In this document: positions 21,518-28,851 of the stretch, piece after piece
Layout of the letters: every line of letters begins with the position of its first letter
Numbering within the stretch: the first letter of the stretch is position 1
Assembly (NCBI GenBank): GCA_016704465.1
Contig: JADJAD010000007.1
Coordinates: 1-64,000, forward strand
Source: Gemmatimonadota bacterium
Lineage (GTDB): Bacteria > Gemmatimonadota > Gemmatimonadetes > Gemmatimonadales > Gemmatimonadaceae
DNA: 64,000 bases
Reading direction: 5' to 3'
Program-made: the position numbers and the translations under genes
The notes under the pieces: generated by a model
What the model was told of the DNA's origin: nothing
Databases searched by the model: none
Seen by the model: only the letters and a program-made list of their open reading frames with translations

Positions 21518-23920
21518 CTACTCCGAGCCGGTGAGTCCCATCCGCACGAGCAACACGCGCCAGCGCGGATCGCTGTGCAACGTGGCAAAGCCGGGTTCGA
21601 CCTTCACCCCGCCCATGAACGATGCGCGCTCCGCATAGGCTCGGTCGAGCCAGAGGAAGGCGCTGTCGGCGTTCCCCAATCCCGCGTACGCCATCGCAAT
21701 ATGATAGGGCGGGAGATACCGATCTGACGGTTGTCCGACCAGCAGACGCAACAACTGCGCGGCATCGTCGCGCGCGCCGCTGACGGCGTAGACATACGCC
21801 AACTGCGCCGAATCGCGAATGCCGCTCAACTCGGCGGCACGCCGCATCGCCGCGACTGCCTCGGGATACATGCGCTTCTGCACGTACGCATGCGCCAGTT
21901 GCTGATAGGCGAGATCGAACAACGGGTTGAGTTCCAGGGCCGCGGACAGTTGCCGGATCGCCAGGTCGGGCTGGTGCGCACTCACATACACGCGGCCGAG
22001 CACGTTGCTCGGGGCAGCGTCGAGCGGATCGGCCATATGTGCCGAATCGAGCTGGGCGACCGCCTCGGCAAACCGTCCCTCGCTCATGAGGCAAATCCCG
22101 AACGGGATACGGGCGAAGGTGTAGCCGGGATCCAGCTCGACCGAACGGCGAAACGCGCGCTCGGCGCCGCGCCAGTCGTAGTCCGCCACGCACTTGATGT
22201 GTCCAAGTGCCGTATGCGCCTCGGCCAGTGCGCTATCGAGAGCGAGCGCGCGGTTGGCCGCCGCTCTCGCCAAGGAAAATTCTTCGGCCGGTCGCCCGAA
22301 GCCGAATACGGCGAGCCTGATGTGTACGTCGGCGAGCGCGGCGTACGCCCGGGCGAAGGTCGTGTCGCGCGCCACCGCCTGTTCGAGGTACTCACGCGAC
22401 CGGCGAACACCGTCCCGATCGGGGCGGATGCTGAAGAGGTGGCGGCCTCGCAAGAACAGGTCGTATGCGACCGGATCGGTTGTGGTCCGACCGACGAGTC
22501 GTGAGGTGAGCGGCCCGCCGAGCCGGACCTCGAGCGCCGAGACGATAGCGCGGGCAATCTCTTCCTGCACCGCGAACACGTCGGTCAGCGTCCGGTCGTA
22601 GCTGTCGGCCCAGAGCACGACGTTGTCGGTCACGCGTACCAGTTGCGCCGTCACCTTGATTCGATCGCCGACGCGACGGACGCTGCCCTCGACCACGGAG
22701 GCGACGCCGAGCGTGTCGCCGACGGCGTGCACCGTCAGCCCTCGACCCTTCATCGCAAAAACCGACGTCCGGCCAACCACCCGAAGATCCGGCATCCTGC
22801 CCAACGCGCCGATCAGCTCGTCGGTTAGACCGTCGCTGAGCGGATCATTCGTGGGGTCGCCGCTCGAGTTCACGAACGGCATGACGGCAACCGACGCCAG
22901 CGTCGCTGCCGGCGCCTGATTCCCCGGGGCCTGCCGAGTGTTCATTGCGACGTCGTCACGCCGACGAATCGCCAGCAGGGCGAAAACCGCAACGAAGACG
23001 GCACCCGCCAGCGCTAGCACGAGCAGGCGAAGGCCGGTACGGCGCGGTGCACCCGACGGCGAGGCCAGCGCGAAGGCCGGGGGCTCGACCGGCATTGACG
23101 GTATCGCGTGGGGTGTCGCGCGCTCTCCCGGCGGCGTCGTGTCGTCGACCAGCGATGAGGAAGGCACTGCCGCGCCGCCCGTCACTGCTACCTTCGGCGA
23201 GTCCGGGCTCACGGATTCTCGCAAGCGCGCTTCCAGTTCCGTGACCACCGGATCCGGCGTGCCGTCCAGTTCCTGCCGCAACAGCGTGTGGTACACCCGA
23301 GCGTGCTGCAACGCAGCGGCGCGTTCTCCCGCGGCATCGAGCGCAGTCATCAAGCCGATCGTGAAGCGAGCGCTGAGCGGCTCCATATTGGCGAGACGGC
23401 GCCAGGCGTCGACCGCCACGTGTACATCGCCGGCACGTGCGGCCTCTGCAGTCACGCGTTCGAGAGTGCGCATCACCATGTGCGCGAGCTTGTTGCGTTC
23501 TGTTTCCACCCATCGCTCGAAGCCGTCGGCTCCCCTGAGCTGAACACCGTCCAGAAACGGCCCGGTGTAGTGTTCGACCGCGTCGCGCATGCTGCCGCGT
23601 TCGATGGCATCGCGAAAGTCGGCGATGTCGCTGGCAATGGCGAGCGGATTCAAGCGGAGTTCGGCCGACTGCTCCAGAAGTTCGGGCTCCTCGAGCTGCG
23701 ACCGCAGCGCATGGACAAGCTGACGGAGTGAGGTCCGGGCGCGATCCTCGGGGCTGTCGGGCCAGAGCAGCGCGAGCGCCGTCTCACGGCTCACACCCCG
23801 CTCGCCGGCCGCCGCGAGCATCGCGAGGAATGCCAGCCCTTTCCGTTGGCTGGACAATGCGTCGAGCCGAGTGCTATCCCGCTCGAGAAAGAGCCCGCCA
23901 AAGGTGTGGAGTTTGAGCAT
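21518..23920 (-). CDS. SARP-type transcriptional regulator with membrane segment and TPR domain
   Basis: 800 residues from ATG at 23920, chosen because LKLHTFGGLFLERD starts the known domain. Domains in order: winged-helix DNA-binding (1-90, ending LRQLVHALRSQL), BTAD helical repeat (about 95-240), one membrane helix (LRLLVLALAGAVFVAVFALL, about 290-315), a TolB/FlgO-like segment (VAVMPFVNSSGDPTNDPLSD) with VVEGSVRRVGDRIKVTAQLV, then TPR repeats to the C terminus. This membrane-tethered layout resembles CadC/SARP-like regulators. It is divergent from the next gene; its target is unknown. Confidence 0.85.
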   Translation of the reverse strand: MLKLHTFGGLFLERDSTRLDALSSQRKGLAFLAMLAAAGERGVSRETALALLWPDSPEDRARTSLRQLVHALRSQLEEPELLEQSAELRLNPLAIASDIADFRDAIERGSMRDAVEHYTGPFLDGVQLRGADGFERWVETERNKLAHMVMRTLERVTAEAARAGDVHVAVDAWRRLANMEPLSARFTIGLMTALDAAGERAAALQHARVYHTLLRQELDGTPDPVVTELEARLRESVSPDSPKVAVTGGAAVPSSSLVDDTTPPGERATPHAIPSMPVEPPAFALASPSGAPRRTGLRLLVLALAGAVFVAVFALLAIRRRDDVAMNTRQAPGNQAPAATLASVAVMPFVNSSGDPTNDPLSDGLTDELIGALGRMPDLRVVGRTSVFAMKGRGLTVHAVGDTLGVASVVEGSVRRVGDRIKVTAQLVRVTDNVVLWADSYDRTLTDVFAVQEEIARAIVSALEVRLGGPLTSRLVGRTTTDPVAYDLFLRGRHLFSIRPDRDGVRRSREYLEQAVARDTTFARAYAALADVHIRLAVFGFGRPAEEFSLARAAANRALALDSALAEAHTALGHIKCVADYDWRGAERAFRRSVELDPGYTFARIPFGICLMSEGRFAEAVAQLDSAHMADPLDAAPSNVLGRVYVSAHQPDLAIRQLSAALELNPLFDLAYQQLAHAYVQKRMYPEAVAAMRRAAELSGIRDSAQLAYVYAVSGARDDAAQLLRLLVGQPSDRYLPPYHIAMAYAGLGNADSAFLWLDRAYAERASFMGGVKVEPGFATLHSDPRWRVLLVRMGLTGSE

Positions 23921-24068
23921 CCGAGTCCGGAGAGTCGCGAATTCACGCCGAACTAACGCTAAAGCTACGCGACGAAGCCAGATAGCTGCGCACACGCAGG
24001 GATGCAAACGATCGCGCCGCGATTGCGAGCCCCTGCCCACGCACTCTCCCACAGGACGCACGGACACC

Positions 24069-24617
24069 ATGCGACACTTCGCGGCAGTCACACTCATTTG
24101 CTCGTGTACGCTCATCGGCTGCGCCCAGGGCGGTTCCAGCGCGACATCACCCCAAGCCGCGCTGCTCACTCAGGCAGAAGGCGTCGCGGGGCAACGGCTC
24201 AGCCTGCGCCTCAAGGACAATCCCTGCGCGACCGTACTGGCGCCGACCGTTCCTATCAGCCCCGGCGTCGTACGGCAGCTCGATGTGGGGACCTGCAAGC
24301 TGTCGCGCCTCGGGACGGTCGATTTCGTATCCGACAAGGTCCTGCAGCTCGCGCTCGGCACCCAGACCATCCAGGCGACCTTCACGACGGCCGATGGGGA
24401 CGTGCTGCGCGCGGTGGGAAGGGGAGAAAACACGCCGAGCGGGCCCGGCAAGGTGGCGTTCGTCGCGATGATCGACTTCGTCGGAGGCACCGGACGTTTT
24501 GCCGCGGCGACCGGGCGTGCGCGCTCGGTCGGCGTAGCAGATCTCATCGCGCGCACATCGACCTCCGTGCTGAGCGGCACCGTGGTCTACGACGAGTTGG
24601 ATCGGAACAACCGCTAG
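24069..24617 (+). CDS. Putative lipoprotein
   Basis: 182 residues. MRHFAAVTLICSCTLIGC is a lipoprotein signal with lipobox LIGC. The mature part has LRLKDNPCATVLAPTVP, FTTADGDVLRAVGRGE and a C-terminal FVGGTGRFAAATGRARSVGV, a pattern I know from secreted beta-rich proteins with a FxGGTGRFxxATG motif. It is probably exported. Function is unknown. It is transcribed away from the SARP-like gene. Confidence 0.75.
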   Translation: MRHFAAVTLICSCTLIGCAQGGSSATSPQAALLTQAEGVAGQRLSLRLKDNPCATVLAPTVPISPGVVRQLDVGTCKLSRLGTVDFVSDKVLQLALGTQTIQATFTTADGDVLRAVGRGENTPSGPGKVAFVAMIDFVGGTGRFAAATGRARSVGVADLIARTSTSVLSGTVVYDELDRNNR

Positions 24618-24785
24618 TGCCTTTCGCCTGACGGCGTTTGATCACGGCTCGATGACAGCGACGGAGCGTTCGATCGTGCAGTCGATCGAACGCTTCGGCG
24701 TGGTCCCGGGTCGCCCGCTGCACGACGGACGGGACATCCGGTCGACGGCGCGGCCAGCCTCACGTGACACCGTAGACGTGACCAC

Positions 24786-24848
24786 TGAACGCGGCGGCAT
24801 TGCCGCGGCTAGATTTCCGTCGCCCGCAGGGATGCTCAAGCGTTGGGC
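24786..24848 (+). other. attC relic, right arm
   Basis: A GCGGCGGCATTGCCGCGGC hairpin, the arm CGTCGCCCGCAGGGATGCTC and R' GTTGGGC (24842-24848) match the right half of attC 7. No left half is seen. It shows cassettes once extended this far. Confidence 0.6.
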
Positions 24849-24900
24849 GGAAATGACGCGGACCTGAACCGGCATTGCTGGAAACGACCAGGAGGCTGCG

Positions 24901-25383
24901 GTGATAGGGACACCCGAGAGTACGACGCGTACGCCGGAGGCCGTGCTCCGGTCCTTCATCGGCAGGTTCGAGCCGAAGCTTCAGACGCGCTTTCGATCGG
25001 TCCGGGCGGCTGTGCGTAAGCGCTTCCCGACCGCCAACGAGCTAGCGTACGATTACACCAGCCACGTCGTCATCGCCTATGCGCCGACGGACCGAGGGAT
25101 CGATTCCATCGTGTCGATCGCCGCACGTTCAGATGGTGTGCGGCTGTACTTCAATCAGGGACCGAAGCTGTCCGACCCGAAGAAGCTTCTGCTGGGATCG
25201 GGAAAGCAGACTCGCTTCATCGAGGTGGAGTCGGCCGCCCAGCTGGCAGAGCCATACGTGGAGGCGCTGATTCGCGCTGCGAACGATCTGTCGAGTATTC
25301 CCTTGCCACCCAAGGGGAAGGGCATGCTCACCATTCGAGGGGCGGCTGCGAATCAGCGGCCACGCCGGAAGCCGGCGAGGTGA
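24901..25383 (+). CDS. DUF1801 domain protein
   Basis: 160 residues from GTG 24901 with GGAGG upstream. RSVRAAVRKRFPTANELAYD, then YTSHVVIAYAPTDRG, VSIAARSDGVRLYFNQGPKL, KKLLLGSGKQTRFIEVES and LIRAANDLSS define the YdhG/DUF1801 fold. Its biochemical role is unknown. It sits directly after an attC right arm and before a shortened attC-like stretch, so it may be an old cassette. Confidence 0.85.
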   Translation: MIGTPESTTRTPEAVLRSFIGRFEPKLQTRFRSVRAAVRKRFPTANELAYDYTSHVVIAYAPTDRGIDSIVSIAARSDGVRLYFNQGPKLSDPKKLLLGSGKQTRFIEVESAAQLAEPYVEALIRAANDLSSIPLPPKGKGMLTIRGAAANQRPRRKPAR

Positions 25384-25435
25384 CCGCGGGCTTTGGTGAG
25401 GCAACGTGGCAGGGCGCCAGCGTCGTGCCTCGATC

Positions 25436-25488
25436 GTCCAACAACAGTGGGCGGCGCTGCGCGTCGCCGCTGATGCCGAGCGTTCGGC
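25436..25488 (+). other. Possible shortened attC remnant
   Basis: GTCCAAC, then GGGCGGCGCTGCGCGTCGCCGC, then GTTCGGC at 25482-25488. This is the order expected of an attC, but the loop is lost and R' breaks the consensus. Confidence 0.4.
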
Positions 25489-25503
25489 GTCCGAGACCCA
25501 ACG

Positions 25504-26043
25504 ATGCGCGCTGAGAAGCCCGTCCTTGTTGCCGTTGGAGATGTCGAGACTCTTGCGGCCGCCGAGTCGCTCATTCGTGAGTACTTGCAATTCATCGCAG
25601 AAACAGCGCGTAGTCACTACCAGCTGCGTTTCGACATCGAGGCCATGATTGCCTCGGATCTGCGAGACGAGTCCAAGTTCTACCCACCCTCGGGTCGCTT
25701 CTACCTCGTACGCTACGCTGGCGACTACGTCGGTGTGGGGTGCCTCAAGCGCCTGGTCGCGTCGGTTGCTGAGATTCAGCGCATGTATGTCCGTGATGCC
25801 GCGCGCGGTTTGGGGGTCGGTCGGCTGCTGGTCGAGCAGCTTCTCGACGACGCGCGGGACATGCAGTGCAGGGCCGTTCGGTTGGAGAGCCTTCGAGCAT
25901 TGGGCGCCGCGCATGCCCTATATCGTTCCGTGGGGTTCGTGGAAATTGCGTCGTACGCCGACAACAGCATGAAGAAGTATCAATCGCCTGAAGCAACCGA
26001 GAGTTACCGTGCGTCCGTCTTGTTCATGGAGCTCGTTCTCTAG
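25504..26043 (+). CDS. GNAT family N-acetyltransferase
   Basis: 179 residues. The acetyl-CoA-binding motif A is EIQRMYVRDAARGLGVGRLL, followed by LLDDARDMQCRAVRLES and motif B ALYRSVGFVEI. The N terminus (ESLIREYLQFIAETARSHYQ) is typical of the AttT-like acetyltransferases. Substrate is unknown. It lies between attC-like remnants and a 12-bp tandem repeat, and could be former cassette cargo. Confidence 0.9.
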   Translation: MRAEKPVLVAVGDVETLAAAESLIREYLQFIAETARSHYQLRFDIEAMIASDLRDESKFYPPSGRFYLVRYAGDYVGVGCLKRLVASVAEIQRMYVRDAARGLGVGRLLVEQLLDDARDMQCRAVRLESLRALGAAHALYRSVGFVEIASYADNSMKKYQSPEATESYRASVLFMELVL

Positions 26044-26060
26044 CGCAGCGTTCCAACGCA

Positions 26061-26120
26061 TGAACTGACGCCTGAACTGACGCCTGAACTGACGCCTAAA
26101 CTGACGCCTGAACTGACGCC
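26061..26120 (+). repeat. 12-bp tandem repeat, five copies
   Basis: Five head-to-tail copies of TGAACTGACGCC follow the GNAT stop codon. The fourth has a single change (TAAACTGACGCC). Another partial unit follows. The repeats have no dyad symmetry. Confidence 0.9.
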
Positions 26121-26148
26121 TGACCCGCCCGCCGCGTGTCGCTTCGCA

Positions 26149-26637
26149 CTACTTCATCGCGTGCACATGCTGCACAAACTGATCGACCGCGACCTCCGTC
26201 CCCTGTTGAAAGCCCGAGGTCTTGTTCTTCTCGAAGTCCGCTTCGTCCCGGTGGAGCGCGGTGAAGACATAACGAGTGCCGCTTCCGACAGCTTCCATCG
26301 TGACGATGGCGGTGATCGGAATATCGTCAAAGACAGCCGGACGATAGCCGGGGAACAGCATGGAGGTCCACACGAGTCGCGCCATCGGAATCACGTCCAG
26401 GAAGCAGCCGAGGTTGGGAAACTCCTGACCGTCTGCCGTCGCGATGTCGATGCTGAAGATGCCGCCCGGTCGCACGTCCATTTCGGTGCGCGCCACACGC
26501 CCCCAAGCCTTGGGCATGTACCACTCCTTGAGGTGCTCCGGTTTCGTCAGCGCCTCCCAGACGAGGCGCGTCGGTGCGTCGATGAATCGTTCGATGACGA
26601 AATCGAGTTTCGGATTGATCGTGAAATGCTCGCTCAT
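26149..26637 (-). CDS. SRPBCC/AHSA1-domain protein
   Basis: 162 residues from ATG at 26637. VIERFIDAPTRLVWEALTKP then EHLKEWYMP, VARTEMDVRPGGIFSIDI, LVWTSMLFPGYRP, ITAIVTMEAVGSGTRYVF and the C-terminal GTEVAVDQFVQHV make a standard Aha1-C-like START-fold protein. Ligand is unknown. The ATG overlaps the stop of the ArsR-type regulator by four bases, a very common two-gene unit. Confidence 0.92.
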   Translation of the reverse strand: MSEHFTINPKLDFVIERFIDAPTRLVWEALTKPEHLKEWYMPKAWGRVARTEMDVRPGGIFSIDIATADGQEFPNLGCFLDVIPMARLVWTSMLFPGYRPAVFDDIPITAIVTMEAVGSGTRYVFTALHRDEADFEKNKTSGFQQGTEVAVDQFVQHVHAMK

Positions 26638-26987
26638 GATCCTGAGTCCTGTGCCTTGAGTTGCTTGACGTACTGGTCGAGTCGATCCAATCGCGCCTCC
26701 CACAACTGACGTCGCTGGGCCAGCCAGTCCTCGACGACCTTGAAGCGTTCGGGCGCGATCTCATACGTCCGCACTCGCCCACGCTTGTTCGATCGCACCA
26801 GTCGGCTCTGTTCGAGCACCGACAGGTGCTGCACGAACGAGGGGAGTTGCATGTCGAACGGTGCTGCCAGCTCGCTGACGGTGGCCGGTCCGACAGACAG
26901 ATACTCCAGGACCCTCCGCCGAGTCGGATTGGACAAGGCTTGAAAGACTTCGTCAGCGACTGCGGATCGAACCATCTCCGATACCAT
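26634..26987 (-). CDS. ArsR-family transcriptional regulator
   Basis: 117 residues from ATG at 26987; ATG 26975 is an alternative. A winged helix-turn-helix: VFQALSNPTRRRVLEYLSVG, VSELAAPFDMQLPSFVQHLS, VLEQSRLVRSNKRGRVRTYE, and a C-terminal FKVVEDWLAQRRQLWEARLD helix. It lacks the metal-binding cysteines of ArsR/SmtB itself and belongs to the group coupled to AHSA1 proteins. It probably autoregulates the pair. Confidence 0.92.
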   Translation of the reverse strand: MVSEMVRSAVADEVFQALSNPTRRRVLEYLSVGPATVSELAAPFDMQLPSFVQHLSVLEQSRLVRSNKRGRVRTYEIAPERFKVVEDWLAQRRQLWEARLDRLDQYVKQLKAQDSGS

Positions 26988-27205
26988 TCGAGTGCGTGGG
27001 TTGCCCGATTTGATTACCGGACTATACGGCCTTGTAATGGTTCTGTAAAGACCTAAGTATTGATCCTTGGGATAGCGGGTGAGCTGCCCCGCCCTCATCG
27101 TACGGCAGCGTCGGGCGTCGCCGCTCGCCCGCATCTCGTTGGAACTACCACGGTCCAACCAAACATGAGCCGGACGGGCGCGGTGATTCGATTGCTCGTA
27201 GACAC

Positions 27206-27613
27206 GTGATGGTCGCGGCGCTCGGATCTGTCATCGTGCTGGCCGCCGCGCTGTACCTGCTTGCGCTCGGCATCTGCGCCCTCGTTCGTCCCGACCGGAC
27301 CCGACGCTTCCTGCAGTCTTTCGCCAGTTCTGCGCGGATCCACTTCACGGAACTCGCGCTGCGCCTGCTTGTTGGTGGCGCGTTCGTGGTCAGCGCACCG
27401 CGCATGTTGCTCAGCCGGGGTGTCGCGCTCTTCGGCTGGGTGCTGATCGGTACGACGCTCGTGCTCGCTGTCGTGCCCTGGCGACTGCATCGCCGCTTCG
27501 CTGCGTGGTCCGTGCCCCAGGCGACGCGCCGCATGCCGGTCTTCGGTGCTGGATCGATCGTCGCGGGGCTGCTCCTGCTCGGTGCACTCGTGCTTGGGCG
27601 TTCCGCCGGCTAA
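27206..27613 (+). CDS. Small multi-pass membrane protein
   Basis: 135 residues from GTG 27206 (or ATG 27209). Hydrophobic helices LGSVIVLAAALYLLALGICA, FTELALRLLVGGAFVVSA, LFGWVLIGTTLVLAVVPW and AGSIVAGLLLLGALVLG suggest four membrane passes with a basic cytoplasmic loop (RPDRTRRFLQSF). No family is recognised. It is divergent from the ArsR/AHSA1 unit. Confidence 0.75.
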   Translation: MMVAALGSVIVLAAALYLLALGICALVRPDRTRRFLQSFASSARIHFTELALRLLVGGAFVVSAPRMLLSRGVALFGWVLIGTTLVLAVVPWRLHRRFAAWSVPQATRRMPVFGAGSIVAGLLLLGALVLGRSAG

Positions 27614-27682
27614 CGCCGGTTGGTGCCCGCCGGTTGGTGACCGCCGGTCGCCGTCTGGACGCGTCGGGCGCGATGGCCGATC

Positions 27683-27853
27683 CCGGACCTGCTGTGTTGG
27701 TACGTCTATCAGGGGTTCACCGGGCTCACCGTGGTGCATCTTGCGCCGGCGGTCGGGATGGACAGTACGTACCTCGTGCGCACGTTGATCTCGCGAGTGA
27801 GCGATCCGAACAACGATGTGCAGCCGCTCGCCTTGTTCCGTGTCTACGGATGA
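27683..27853 (+). pseudogene. C-terminal fragment of unknown protein
   Basis: A 56-codon frame reading PDLLCWYVYQGFTGLTVVHL, then APAVGMDSTYLVRTLISRVS and DPNNDVQPLALFRVYG before a TGA has the composition of real protein. Its start is not recognisable; it follows short GCCGGTTGGTG repeats. The source gene is unknown. Confidence 0.35.
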
Positions 27854-27869
27854 CCTGGACGGGAAGGTC

Positions 27870-28160
27870 GGCTGGGCTGGAGTTCACCCAGTTGAGGCCC
27901 GGCGTGCAACGGTCCTTGGCCACCCATCGAGAGCTCACGCTGGAAGGACTACTCGCGGATCCGCCGCTGCGAACGGGGAGCCTCGACATAGGCTATGCGG
28001 GTCTGGCAGTGCTCTGCCTCATGGTGCATGACGTGGCGGGGCTGTCGGGCTTGCGAACGCTGCCGAACGCTGGCGAATGCCGGCCCGACACAGGGTGCCG
28101 TGGTGCAAGCGGCTGCGGGACTTCTGGGAGTCCCGCCGGGCCAGGTGACTCGTCTGTGGA
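27870..28160 (+). pseudogene. Frameshifted fragment, possibly peptidase MA-like
   Basis: LEFTQLRPGVQRSLATHREL, TLEGLLADPPLRTGSLDIGY and AGLAVLCLMVHDVAGLSGLR continue after an indel near 28070 as GAVVQAAAGLLGVPPGQVTR. The GYAGLA...VHDVAG-type layout recalls the C-terminal part of peptidase-MA-like domains. It runs into the G/C block at 28150 and is cut there. The assignment is weak. Confidence 0.3.
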
Positions 28161-28653
28161 GGGGTGTGGGGCCCCCCCGCGCCCGCCGCCCGCCGGCCCG
28201 CGCGGGGGCCCGGGGGCAGGGCGGGGGCGGGCCCGGCGGCCGCCCGCCCCCCCCGGCCGCCGGCGCCCCGGGCGGGCGCGCCCCCCGGGCCGGGGGCGGC
28301 CGCGGCCGGCCCCCAGGAGCACCGGGGGGGGGGGGCCCCGGCCAGGCCCCCCGGAGACAGGGGCCCGACGGGGGGCGGGCGGCGGCCGCGGGGGGCGGGG
28401 CGGCGGAGGGGGCGCCCCCCACAGAGGGCGGGGGCGGGGGCGCCCGGGGGCCGCGGGGCCCCCGGGCGGGCCGGGGGCCGGCGGGCGGCGGGGGGGGGGG
28501 GGGCGGCGGGCCCGCCCGCGCCCCGGGGCCCGCGGCGGGGGCGGGGGCCCGGGCCGGGGGGGGGGCCCGGCGGGGGGGCCGGGCGGGGCCGGCCGGCGGC
28601 CGGCGGGGCCCGCGCGGCGGGGGGGGGGGGGCGGGGGGGGGGGGGGGGGGGGC
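28151..28653. other. G/C low-complexity block, probable assembly artefact
   Basis: About 500 bases of almost only G and C, with long homopolymer runs (for example 28490-28503 and 28619-28652) and very few A or T. It interrupts apparent coding sequence on both sides. Open frames here encode only Gly, Arg, Pro and Ala and are not credible genes. Confidence 0.75.
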
Positions 28654-28660
28654 ACCCACG

Positions 28661-28815
28661 GTGACCGGAATCTATTTCTCCGCTCGACGATCAACGGCGA
28701 CCCCAGCCAGCTGGAGGCCAGCCTGATCGCCTAGCTCCAGCCGCAATGCAACGATCGGGACGAGCCCGATCCGCTCGCCGACGACGAGCACCTCACTGCC
28801 CGCTACACGCCGTGA
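28661..28815 (+). pseudogene. C-terminal fragment of unknown protein
   Basis: GDRNLFLRSTINGDPSQLEA, then an in-frame TAG at about 28731, then LQPQCNDRDEPDPLADDEHL and TARYTP before a TGA. It looks like the tail of a protein with one nonsense or sequencing change. Its upstream part is lost in the G/C block. Confidence 0.35.
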
Positions 28816-28851
28816 CCCTTCGTGTGTGTGCGCGCCGGCCGGCAGTGAACC

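Noticed and set aside
26061..26120. Possible CRISPR array
   Set aside because: The units are 12 bp, directly adjacent and without spacers, and no cas genes are present.
27505..28734. 409-codon frame rich in Gly, Arg and Pro
   Set aside because: It runs through the G/C low-complexity block and joins unrelated fragments, so it is not a credible protein.
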